This document shows, one piece after another, positions 46,177-57,643 of a stretch of DNA of 64,000 bases; the stretch's first letter is position 1; each line of letters begins with the position of its first letter. This stretch comes from Styela clava (Eukaryota; Chordata; Ascidiacea; Stolidobranchia; Styelidae). The stretch spans positions 16,125,001 through 16,189,000 of the forward strand of contig NC_135254.1 in assembly GCF_964204865.1 (NCBI RefSeq). Reading direction: 5' to 3'. The notes beneath the pieces were generated by a model. That model worked only from the letters and a program-made list of their open reading frames with translations. It was not told the DNA's origin and did not search any database. Made by a program: the position numbers and the translations under genes.

Positions 46177-47244
46177 ATGAGGTATTTTATGATATTTTTT
46201 ATTACGCTCTTTACTTTGTCAAGTGTAGATGCAAATGAGCTGCCTTTTGTGTCGTGGACGATGGATAATCATACGGAATCCAAATTGCTTCCAAACTTTA
46301 ATGAAGATCCTAGATGGATTGGAGAACTCGTGGATACATCAAAAAACAATTCGTCATTTGATTTGTTTGTTCCCGGAGTTAGTGGGAATGCGATTAATAT
46401 CCAGAACAGAACATTCCAGATTGCTAGGAATCTAACAAAAAATGATTGTGTAGCAAACCCTGAGAGATGTGAAACTGGAATAACTTTGACGTTTTGGATA
46501 TTTTTACGTTATTGGAAGAATTACTCTTCTCAAAATGTCATTTCCATCGGATCTGGCGATACAGAAAATGTTACTAGTCTTGTTCAATTAAGGATAGAAA
46601 ATAAAACTTTAATTTTCTGTGTTCTATTTACCAATGATGACCAATCACATTGTGTTACATCTGCACACGACGTTATGAGTATTAAGAACAAATGGACATA
46701 CATTGGCTTGATGTGGAATGCAACAAAGAATACGTCGACAATTTTTGTTATAAATTCATCACTTCCAGTTAAACTTCCCAATGAGTCAATTTCAACCAGA
46801 AATTCTTTATACAAAACTTCATGCCTTGGTAAATTTGAAATAGGAGGTAAAAATGGTCTTTGGTTTTACCTCGATTCTTTAAAAGTTTTTTACAGTGCCC
46901 TTAATGATAAGGCGATAATGGCACAATACGTGGGATATGGGTACCCACACGAACATGACAATCCTGTGACGAGTCAATCGCAGAATATTTATACCCGCTC
47001 CATACTCTTAGCAACACTCATTCCACTGGCAGTTGTTGCGGTATTTTTAGGTTTATGCTGCTATTTCTTTCGTATACGTCGAACTAAAAATTCTTTTCGA
47101 AGCTATATACGTCAAACCAGTACAAAGATTGAAGACCGTAGGAACAGTCGTGCTGTTTATAGCGACGTGGGAGACGAACATACCGACCTAGATTCTGAAG
47201 GAGAATTGGAAAAACTCCACAATCGGCTAATAAATAGCGTTTGA
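46177..47244 (+). CDS. LamG-like type I membrane protein
   Basis: An intact intronless frame of 355 codons. Residues 1-19 form a signal peptide (MRYFMIFFITLFTLSSVDA). The ectodomain (~20-270) has the concanavalin-like jellyroll pattern of the Laminin_G_3 type: VSWTMDN near the start, a GVSGNAINI strand, the C-x4-P-x2-C pair in NDCVANPERCETGITLTFW, then WTYIGLMWN and GKFEIGGKNG. Many N-x-S/T sites suggest heavy glycosylation. Residues ~275-298 form one membrane helix, followed by RIRR and a 57-residue acidic tail with a tyrosine at AVYSDV. The ATG context (CAGCAATGAG) is acceptable. Such proteins are usually annotated only as hypothetical; a surface recognition or adhesion role is inference. 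Confidence 0.8.
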   Translation: MRYFMIFFITLFTLSSVDANELPFVSWTMDNHTESKLLPNFNEDPRWIGELVDTSKNNSSFDLFVPGVSGNAINIQNRTFQIARNLTKNDCVANPERCETGITLTFWIFLRYWKNYSSQNVISIGSGDTENVTSLVQLRIENKTLIFCVLFTNDDQSHCVTSAHDVMSIKNKWTYIGLMWNATKNTSTIFVINSSLPVKLPNESISTRNSLYKTSCLGKFEIGGKNGLWFYLDSLKVFYSALNDKAIMAQYVGYGYPHEHDNPVTSQSQNIYTRSILLATLIPLAVVAVFLGLCCYFFRIRRTKNSFRSYIRQTSTKIEDRRNSRAVYSDVGDEHTDLDSEGELEKLHNRLINSV

Positions 47245-49120
47245 AACTTTGAATGGATGCAGAATTTTCACGATGTCCACGGCGACATATTGTCGACTTG
47301 TTTAACCATGCCGGATCCGAAATTTACCTTGAAATACTTCAATCTCATTCAAATAGCTCGAACATAAATCACAGTTCGACTTAGATTTCTGTGCATTTAT
47401 ACTATTTCATGAAAATATTGTTTGTTTTCCGAGAGCTAAATAATTATGCGAATCAGTTTATCTCAAAGCAAATTCATTTTAATAACGGCATATTCTAAAC
47501 TTTGCAAGCAACAAATCTATCTGGAATGTCATAACAATTGTTGATAAGCGGTGGTGGTTGGTAAGGAACCAAGGTAATATCCAATATTTCATTTATGAGG
47601 ATGATAATGATATCTCAATACAAAATTATTCATCGCTTGTTGCTGCCATCGAAATATCGACAAAAAATTTTTGATTGAATGCTGTTTTTCACAACAGTTC
47701 TATTGTTTCCTATTTGACGTCACAACTTTTTGCTATTGAATTGCGATGACTGAATAAATTATTATGAACTTCTACTAATTTATTGAAAAGTCGAATATAT
47801 CTTATATGTTTATTTATTGATTTACTTTCTTAGTTCAATTGAATATACACGTATGGTCCACTTTTTTTTATTATCATTCAAATTTCATTGTAAATCCACT
47901 AATATTGCACAAATTAATTACGTTTAAATTGCAACTTTTATCTAAAGTAGAAGATAAAATACAAAATATACACTTTGTCATTATCTTAAATTTGGGCGGC
48001 GTCTCGTGGGTCCATCATGAAATGAAAGAACCGGAAAGCTGCTAAACCTTGAGGTAACTATAATCCAAGCAATTCAACTGGTGAAACGCACAAATAAAAG
48101 TCGACATTTGTTAGTTAAACTCGAAGAGTTTCGATAACCAGTTATTGGAATTACTGTTGACAAAGGGCTATGAATATGACAGTGAGTAAGTTGCGCTTGT
48201 TTTTCGGAATATAACTAATAATCTTTTTCCAATTAAGTGAAATTGCTTTGACAAGCTGTTTGATATACACTATAGCATTGAGAAAACTTTCTAGGAGGCC
48301 TGCAGTATGAAGCCGTGACAGAGCATAATAATGTTATCATATAAGGTATTACAATTTTTAAGGCGAAATAGTCCAGAAACAGCACAGTAGTTTATTATAT
48401 AAGTTAGTAATAAATTATCATTCTCCATCTGAAATATCAAGCTGGCTAAAAATCATCGATTGCGTTGAATTCGCATAAATATTTGAATTACAACAATACA
48501 GAAATTGATTTTCATATTATGTTGAAAATTGATTTGCATTTTATTTTCCTTATTCAGCAACTATATTAAACCCCTAAGAAATGTGCGGTGCGTCTTAAAT
48601 GATCCACTGCCGACGCCTGGTACTTTTTTTTGCTGCATATATTAATCTGTGTTGAAAAGTTTGACTAATTTGATAAAGTGTTGAAGTCTGCACAGAAAGA
48701 AATGTCTAAAATTTTCTACAATTGTTGTTTTTCACAATTCTGTAGATAAATCAACTTCATAAAATTTGTTTTCAAAATGAGTTGGTTCTTCAGCATCGGC
48801 AGATGACAATCTGTAACAAAAATTGTTATTCTTTGTGTCACAACGGCATGTAACTGTTGAACAAATACTTTGCCAATACGAACATTTCAAGAGCATACAT
48901 ATTTGCGAAGTATTATATAAAGTGCTTAACTTATATGTATCTGATTTTCTAAAAAAATCATACATAATATATTTGACAAACATCTTTTGCCAAACGACTT
49001 GGTATTAATTGATGGGTTTGCTATCAGCTGTTCAGACTCGTGTTGCCAATACCTAGTTCAAATTGAGCAACAGGTATTTCATTCGCTGTTGGGTCAAAAT
49101 ATCATTCTGAAATGAAGTAT
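47245..49120. other. Intergenic, nothing recognised
   Basis: An AATAAA-type signal near 47754 could end the LamG transcript. No coding exon or bounded element was seen in the rest. Confidence 0.45.
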
Positions 49121-49130
49121 GCTGAATTAT

Positions 49131-52100
49131 TTAGACGAAATGCTCGATCTGCGATTCTACGTACCGCTGCTCTTTCATATCACTCTGTTCTGCAGTCATG
49201 TGTTGTCCAGCGTAAAAAGCTTCCGCTTCTTCAAGCGTCTCTAACATTTTCATTCCCGTAGTTTCAGGAAAAGTAAGAGACAATATACCGGCTATTACAC
49301 CAAACGCGCCAAAGATACTGTTTGGTAGCCACGTCACCCATACCTTAAAATAAATATTTCTTGCTGATTTCCATTTTAAATGAAAAAAACGATTATATGA
49401 AATATTATTTTATGTTGTTGACAATTAATATATTACCTGGGTAGCTATAACGAACGGTGTCAGAATACCACCGATTCTTGCTGCCATTGAACCAATGCCG
49501 ATTCCATTTGACCTGGAATATAAATTTGTAATAACACTGCACCAGCAAAAAGTGAAAGAATTTGTAAAATGATTCTTACATCGCAATTAACTACGCATTT
49601 TTACTATACTCATTAGGTTAACGTTGAGAATTCTTTGTGGGTATATTAGGAAAAATAGTTATAACAAGTATATCCGGAAGAAATTCATCAATACCTTTTC
49701 ATTTGTCGTAATAGAGTCATATTCAATTTCAAAAGCGGTCTAATAAATAATAGCAGTTACCCAAAAGACTTTTATTTGGTAATTTATTGTTTATGTTCAT
49801 CTTTCTCTAACAAATTTCAGCAAAGAAAGAAGAAGAAGTATATTAGGTATATATTGCTTACCTTACCACTGTAGGAAATAGTTCAGTCGTAAAATTATAA
49901 ATGATTGCGTAGGACCCAGAAATTCCCATCTTACCCAAAAATGCGAATGCCACTCCAAGAGTTATAAGAGCTAAAAAGCAAAAGAATAAATAAAAATACA
50001 TCAACAACATTGGAGATGCGACGATGGTGACACAGGAACAGTAATTAATTAATATGTATTTCAATTAAAAGTAGATGAATGTATCAATATTAGGAAATAA
50101 AATAAGTCCGAAGAAGCTTAGTGCTTGCACTAACAGAATACTAAGGACAGTCGGACAGCCTTTACAGAGGAGTGTTATCTCATTGTTATTTATTGTCAAC
50201 CACTCGACATACAATCATATATATATGCCAATAAGTAAAAGCTGTTCATTCACATTTAATTATGCAAAACTTATTTTAAATCTACGACGTAGGCGAAGTT
50301 CTACTATTAGTCTCTAAATTTTGAAACTTGCGCTACTCAGAATAAATAGTACCTTGATCATCGCCTGCGTATTCATTTACAATAGTGCTGGCTATCAATG
50401 TGGTTCCTGATACCAACAACATAATTGCAAGGAGTACTTTTCTGCCGACAAAATCCATAAATATAATACAAAGGCCGTAGCTGATGATTTCCATACATCC
50501 GCCTAAAAAAAGAAAATTTTATTTCGAATTTCTTTAGCTCTTTAAAGATACCATCCACATTTTTAGTCAGTTAGAATGCTAGTATAGACTGCTTACCTAT
50601 GACATTGTTGATAAATATATTTCCACTCAACGAACCGACATTTAATGAAAGTCCATAGTATACGAGACTGTTGACAAACCTGTTAAAAATAAATCGTAGA
50701 ATCACCCTACGAATAAAAGATATTTCGTTGTCCCATAGTGGCTATAAATTTGGAAGAAGAATGAAACATAAAAGCGAAAATTGTACTTACCAGTTGAACA
50801 TAACTTTGAAGGTCGTTAGTCGAATTCCAGGAGCTCGAAATAAATCTGACGAAGAATAAGATCTGGTTTCGTTATTCTCATCCTCCTGCGATTTTTCCTT
50901 TCAAAAAAGAAAAGTGGAGCAATTTTTGACACTTGAAAAAATATGAGATCGTTCGACGGTGTTATTATATATAGTCATACCACAAAATGATTGAATAAAG
51001 AACAAAAACATCGCAGAAAACCAATGTAAAAATACGTCTGCGAAATGATGGAATGAAAAAAAAAACATCGCAGAAAACCAATGTATAAAATACGTGTGCA
51101 AAATGATGGAATAAAAAAAATATCGCAGAAAACCAATGTATATAATACGTCTGCAGAATGATGAAAAAAAAAACATCGCAAAAACCCGGAGTAAAAATGC
51201 GTCTGATGCCTGTTCTCAATCGGTCCGTCTCATTAAATACGGCAGTAAAGTGAATTGGCATGAAAACCATACACCGACGAAATGTTCGTAAATCAAAATT
51301 CGTCAATAGTAATACCAAAGTTGTTATGTAAAGTGAACTCGCTTGAACGGGGTAGTAAATGTAAACTTGGCATGGGTTCGATTTAATGTACAATGACCTA
51401 TGAAAAACGCTTTACACAAAGACATACAGATTAATTAATTCATTCTTACAACGTTCTCATTTCCCAGTTTTTCTGCCTCAAGCCATATGTCTTCCGTCAA
51501 GTCGACTTTGTTGAACTTCGCCATTGTCATTGAAATCTTATGATTAAGATAATATTGGATTCATTGTAAACAAATATTTTACCAATACGTTAGGTAAATT
51601 TGAAATCTGACAATATTGAACTAATCCTAAAATAGCCAATAACTTTGATTATAGAAAATGTTATAAGATGTTCTGCATATTCATTACTGATGAGTTGATT
51701 GATTGCTTCTACACCAAATCTTAATGTAACAGATGAACGAAAAAATATGATTTTTAAGTGACAAAGAAAACTTTACTTTTTTAGCTTGTTTGTCTTTTCC
51801 CACACTGAACAGCCACCTTGGTGATTCTGGAATCAAAATCAAGAAAATCCCGAAAGGTAAAGATAGTACGATGCAAGCCCACTAAATAAAAAATACAAGA
51901 GAACAAAAATTAATTGTCATATGAATGAAGCATTTTGTGCCTCTCCAATGTTCCGTGCCTTTTTCTGCATATCATACAATACTTTATATAAGATTTTACC
52001 TGCATATCACGCCAGTCCCTCCATCCATAAGCGACGCCAGACAAGAGCATGTAGCCAACAGCAAAACTGACTTGAAAGCTGATTCCGACGAGTGTTCTCC

Positions 52101-54787
52101 ACTTTGTTCCAATTAACTCCATAACTGCGTCAAAAAGTAATTGGTTATTACAAATGCATTGTAGGTTAACAATTTGCAAATAAGAGCTTTTATCGCATTG
52201 TATATGTCGTACATTCTTATAGAAAATAGGTTGAAAATATACTTGCCGATTACGAAACATGATATTGTCATTCCATACCCAAAGAAAGCGATGATTAATC
52301 GAAATAAAGCATATGCCCAGTACACGGGAGATAATACGGCACCAAGCATTCCCACTGCACAGCCCACCGAACAAACAATCATAGTTGGCTTTCTTCCGAC
52401 CCTAAAAATAGTAAACTCTCAAATATATGGACACGAAGATCAATAGGAAATGTGCCCACGAATTAACATAAAACTTCAAAATTTTGGGACATAGGAATAG
52501 GGTCCTAGCAACTTTTTCCATTTTTAAAGTACTGGTTGGTCCTAAAAACAACAATTTAGCAAAATGATATGTAAAATTTATTTACCTGTCAGACAAGTTT
52601 CCAAAAATGATTGATCCGAACAGCAGTCCAAGCATGTAAATAGAAGTAGCAGCATAACTATAGATGACTTTATCACAAACTAAATCCATCTAAAAAAACA
52701 TTATTCATTGTGCAAATATATAAAGCTTGTAAAACATATCATTTATAAAAAAAAAATTAGAAAACACACATAAAAAACGTAAACCCAAACCTCTGTAACA
52801 ACTGTTTCCGTAAACAATGATCTGTCATAATAATACCCATCTGCATCTACGCACGATACAGTGTTGTTCACTCCTTCTAAGCATTCAAAACTATCGTTTC
52901 CATGCGTGTAGCATTCCTCAACGTCATAACTGTACCTGTTTTTTTATGTTGAAAGGTATATTCAAATTTTTTTGATGATGAATTGGCCTTGACAAAAAGG
53001 CTGCCTCGGCAATGAAACCTATTTAGATCCGACTGAAATGATACTCTGATCATGCAAAAATTATGTCATTAAGTAACCAGTAACATCTGATTAACTTCTG
53101 GATATTGTTTTTCAAAAATCTTTACGTATCTTTCATTGGGCACATAGTGGACCTATGGATCGTTTTGTTATTATGTTGTTGCTGTTGTTGGTATTTTTCT
53201 TCGTATCGTTATGAAAATTTGCTTTTCTCTTTAACTAACTGCACCAATTGCTTTGAAATTTCAGTGATGAAAGACTGTATTTTTCGCTTGGAGACTATTT
53301 TTTTTTTTTAATTTCCCATTAATTCTGTGAGATTTTCTACCCGAAATTTCGCTGTATAAATTTCATTCCTGGGAACAATTTTATTCCGGCAAGCGTGGCG
53401 ACTTCCATTTTGATTTAGCCAACTCCTGCTACGAGAAAGCAGGAAATTTTTCCATGCCGATACCGGAATGTAGACTAGGTACGATAAGTTATTTCATGTT
53501 CATATATTTGAGCATTGATCTTTTGTTTTCATTTATTGTGATTATCTCAAGTTAGGACAAGTTTGATTTTTGTCCCACCTAGGTATCAATCTAGGTATCA
53601 ATTACCTACTAAGATGAAAAGGAAAAGGGAAATAACTTAACCTATTTTTGTGATGGTACTATAACAGGTTAGTACCGAATTGCAAATTATTAGTATCACA
53701 TAAACTCAAGTATCATTACCGTCTACAAGTATCATATTTGCCGTCACCATCGACTGGAGTTGTCAATGCCAATATTTCAGATTCATTCAGACTGTTGTAC
53801 ACACTTTTGTTGTCAAATGGTGGTACGTTGCATCTGTTGCAATAAACATGAATAATAATTAATATACGTAATACTATTGTATACTATGTTTACCACATAT
53901 TGCAGGAATCGTAATATCCCTTTTTAATTGAATTGTATGAGTATAAACTCAGACTCTAATGAACTTTTCCCCGAACTTTGACCCCCGAAAAATTCTCCCT
54001 ATACTTTACCATTGCAAAATTTTCGGTCCTATTCTAAGAGTGCTTTTGCGACTTGGCGCCTGTAAAATGGGGTATGAATTTCAAACCATCATTTTGATTC
54101 ATCGCATACAACAATCTGTTTTTCAAAAGTAACGGTAAGGAATTTTAGCCTATTTTATCACAGCTATTCCTACACTAGTTTTTTATTACTGCAATTAAAT
54201 TGAAACTCTTAGGATGACAGAGTGATCATTGAATTATCTGATTTATATTTAAGTTTCCGAAACCCAACTGAAAACTAACGAATAGAGTTCAAAAACGCAA
54301 TAACGAGGTAATGTTTACGACCACGCTTGAAAATCTGTCTGAGTGAGAAAAATGTCTTAGCGGGTGCGAAAAGGGAGCATTGTTACGTCACTTTTTGCTG
54401 ATTGGCCAATGTCACGAAGTAAACAAGGAAGTCGATGCTCGGGGAAAGGTCCATAGCTACCGACACATGTCTCTCCTTTGTGTCGGAAAAAAGCGAGGTT
54501 ATCAACGGGTTTATAGCCAGTCAGAGACGACAATAATGGTTCGATAGACACGGTCAAACATGTTAATGTTACGAAACATTAGCCAATAGCTGATGTGTAG
54601 ACTGTGAACTGTAAGTGCAATAGGCATAAATCTGTATTTACCTGTAGTCTGGTTGATATGACATAAAAACAGGCCCGATAGAATTTAATCCGGAGGGTAT
54701 GCCAGAGTAATAAACCATCAATATCACCAGAATTTGGTATGTTCCCAGGTATCCAACTTTGGACAGTATGTAGTCGAAGTCAATCAT
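49131..54787 (-). CDS. SLC22-family organic ion transporter, 14 exons
   Basis: Exons: 54787-54642, 53833-53720, 52935-52791, 52689-52586, 52401-52247, 52124-52000, 51881-51777, 51536-51450, 50897-50791, 50679-50597, 50502-50353, 49970-49862, 49512-49437, 49343-49131. They sum to 1719 bp, 572 aa, with every phase matching. SLC22 proteins are 12-helix MFS carriers of organic cations, anions or zwitterions in the plasma membrane. Seen: the FDYIL..VG-type N-terminus, a large cysteine-containing loop (~45-135) with N-glycosylation sites, MDLVCDK, the MFS motif LSDRVGRKP (~166-175), ESPRW (282-286), WFVNSLVYYGLSLN, GKMGISGSYAIIYNFTTELFPTVVR (453-477) and the tail FPETTG. Which SLC22 branch, and its substrate, cannot be told. 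One intron (52246-52125) uses a GC donor. Confidence 0.93.
51000..51215. repeat. ~60-bp minisatellite in an SLC22 intron, 4 units
   Basis: Units of the form ACATCGCAGAAAACCAATGT..AAATACGTCTGC.AAATGATGGAAT..AAAAA repeat about four times between exons 8 and 9. Several overlapping open frames on the minus strand are products of this repeat. Confidence 0.85.
53140..53330 (+). repeat. Dispersed repeat Q, copy 3
   Basis: Lies in the SLC22 intron between exons 2 and 3, with the shared CCTATGGATCGTTTTGTTAT and CACCAATTGCTTTGAAAT blocks. Confidence 0.65.
53960..54453. mobile_element. GGACC-family element, copy B3 (best preserved)
   Basis: Left TGAACTTTTCCCCGAACTTTG, right TCGGGGAAAGGTCCA. This ~494-bp copy lies in the SLC22 intron between exons 1 and 2 and serves as the reference for B1 and B2. 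No coding capacity; the target duplication is unclear. Confidence 0.78.
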
Positions 54788-54799
54788 GGCTAATCGAAT

Positions 54800-56060
54800 C
54801 TTTTGCAGATATTTTAAACGGTTTATCAGCAATATTGACAAAACATAAAACTGAAAAAGCATCTCAAAATAAAACTTGGTCCAGATATATAGGCTACAAC
54901 GCAACAGCATTTCAATTTTTCTGAAATATCGTGCCTATTTTTTAATACTTTTCATTCTTTTATGAGAATTTGTCACAGGAAAATTTACATAGGATCATTT
55001 GGAACGGAAGAAGTAAATTCGAGAATGTCCAATTAAAAAATCTTGTGTTCTACCGTCCATCCTAGCCAACTCGGCGCAAGAAGTAATGTAATACAAATCA
55101 GATTGGCAAAACACGATTTAGTGATGAAGACTTCGACACAACAGGCGTTTTCTAAAAAAAAACGTTGATTAATATTTTTGGCACGCAAGATAACGTAATT
55201 ATGGGCTTATATTCAACTACCTTATTATACTCGCCTGACCTCGCAACTTTTCTTAGTGCAAAAGTGACAACTTTATATGAAATGTAGAATGATGATCTTG
55301 CTACGCTATTTAGGCAAACTGCTTCAGATTCAATTCATGCAAGTATGTTCTCATTCTCTGCTATATATGACATACTCATATTAAAAAACCAAAATGGTCT
55401 ATTAAGTCGTCTTCGGCAATATAAAGCAAATGTATTTGCTTTAGCTAATTATTACACAGGTTGAGATATGTTTAACCAGTGACAAGATACATTGTGTACT
55501 TACGACGTGTGTACTGATTATTCTCTGTGAATCAGCATTATTGTGGTCGAGATGAAAACCAATAATCGTTGAATAAATCTTCTGTCAAGCGATGTTAAAA
55601 AGTGAATGCAAACAAACAAGCAAGATTTGTATACAACATGTAATATATTTTTTCAAATATATTCATTTCATGAATGATATAATATAAACAGAGTTTTGCA
55701 GCTTTATTTCGTTGAATTACAATTTTTTCGCAATAGTTACATGTTGCTCTATTTTGTTCACATTTGATTGCATTGACCTTATATTTGACGAAGCTAATAT
55801 TTCGAATAGTTTAGGTATGTGTTTGCTGTTTGTTTTTGCCTGTGTTTATTTAATATTAAATTAGTTGTCAATCTTCGAGCCATTGTCTTTTTAACCTGTC
55901 AGCTGCGTGTTGTTTCAGCTAGCCGGTGGGTTTCATTGTTGGACACGAAGAGATCATATGAACGCTTGTGCATTACTGTTTACGCTGTTCATGGGAGATT
56001 CGTAGTGAATTAGTGTAAAAGTATGAATCAAGTAATATGCTGCAATGATGTTTTGATCTG
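54800..56060. other. Intergenic, upstream of SLC22
   Basis: This should include the SLC22 promoter and any 5' UTR exon. No coding exon was recognised. Confidence 0.4.
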
Positions 56061-56067
56061 AAGTTGA

Positions 56068-56720
56068 ACAAGAGAGCTACGCCCAAATATATGAACACGT
56101 CTGTTCGCAGTACAGTACGGTTTACCGTACCGTCAGATCACAGTCTACAAATATATTCACACCAAGCGAAGTAGTACAGTCGGACACAAAATGGCGTCCG
56201 ATGCCGCAGAACGTTCAGTGACGTCATAGCAAATAAAAACGAATATCACCGAGCTAACAGAAATATTTGGAATAAATAAAAGTAATAGCCTTCTGAAAAA
56301 AAATTTCATCTTTAACCACTAAATATTTCAAAGCAATTGGTCCAGTAATCAAAGAGAAAAGCGTTTTTTTTAATATTTCCACTAGGTGTCCATAAAGTGT
56401 CAAAGAACAACATAACAACAAAACGATCGTTATGTCCACTAAACGTGTCCAATAATATAATGTTGCTCATTGATTTCACTAATTGCGTTAGGTAACTGAC
56501 ATAATTCAAATCGAGGTGTTAATTGGATGTAGCAGGACTATTGAGTCGGATTCGCAAATCTCAAAAATATGAGTATGTGTGAGTATGAACTATTGAACCG
56601 ATTGCTTTGAAATGTTCGGTGGTTGAAGATTGTATTTTTCGCCAAAAGACTATTGCTTTTATTTAATCCCAAATTTTCTTTGAATCCTGTGAGATCTGAT
56701 ATTTCGCTGTAATATATTTC
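56068..56720. repeat. Dispersed repeat Q, copies 4 and 5
   Basis: An inverted copy runs from an AGAGAGCTACGCCCAAATAT-type end (56074) to ~56475, with AATAAATAAAAGTAATAGCC and CAAAGCAATTGGTCCAGTAA blocks. A partial direct copy lies at ~56578-56720 (CCGATTGCTTTGAAATGTTC). Confidence 0.65.
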
Positions 56721-56724
56721 GTTC

Positions 56725-57640
56725 ATGAGAACACAGTTTTTAATATACAATTCAAGTCCGGTAATCTAACCTCTTAAATTCAATAGCAATGGCATTCAAT
56801 GTAAACGCGCAAATACGTTAGAAAGTCCCGAGGAATGCAATTTAGGAAGAACGCAAAAATTGCACATGATATTGTGTTTTTCATCTTCAATGCGTACGGT
56901 TTTGTTTCCGTTGGTAAATAAGCATAACGCGATATTTTTGCAATACACACTATCGATAATAGTTCTTATCTGTCGCGGAGCTCCCGAAACAAAATTTATG
57001 TTAATTTTATTTATAGTGTGTACGATATCATTTCGATTTTTAAATTACCCTAACGCGCACCGAGAATTTAAACTTGAAAAAAATTTTCGTTGTCCCAAAA
57101 ATCGAAATCCCACTGTCGATTGATGTTCACTTTACGTTGGAAGGGTACATTTACGAGCAGAGATAAGTCGGTCAGTCGCACAAGAGATAAAAACAAGGGT
57201 CGAATTGTCGAACTTTCAATTTCCAGTTTTAGTATTTCTCTGTTGACAGTCGGAAATTTGGACTGCGGACTTACTTTTGCTTATTTTCAACGCCTCGTTG
57301 CCGATGTTCGTCTAACAGCGCATGAGCCTGGATGAAAAATGGTCACATATGTGCCGTTATCTGTGTATAGTTTTTACATTATAATCAGAAGTGAAAGAAA
57401 AGAAATGTAACCAAAGGCGAGATAAAAAAAGGTAAAAGGGTCAAGCTAAGAAGGCAATGAACAAGCTGCTATTGAAGCGAAGCAAATAGCAACAACTCCT
57501 ATTCAAAGTTACTGTCAATCTGCGGTCATAAAGAATAGAAGAATTTTCTGTTCCTAAAATAATGTCATTCAAAAACTAATCTCCGCACATATTAATATTT
57601 TTAAAATCAATTTCGGATAATGCTCAAATAAAAAAATTCA
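56725..57640. other. Intergenic, nothing recognised
   Basis: Frames at 56860 and 57090 show no domain. No bounded repeat was seen. Confidence 0.4.
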
Positions 57641-57643
57641 TAA

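Noticed and set aside
50901-51393. Overlapping minus-strand frames of 68-142 codons
   Set aside because: They run over the ~60-bp minisatellite in an SLC22 intron and repeat a single peptide; the SLC22 exons on either side splice past them.
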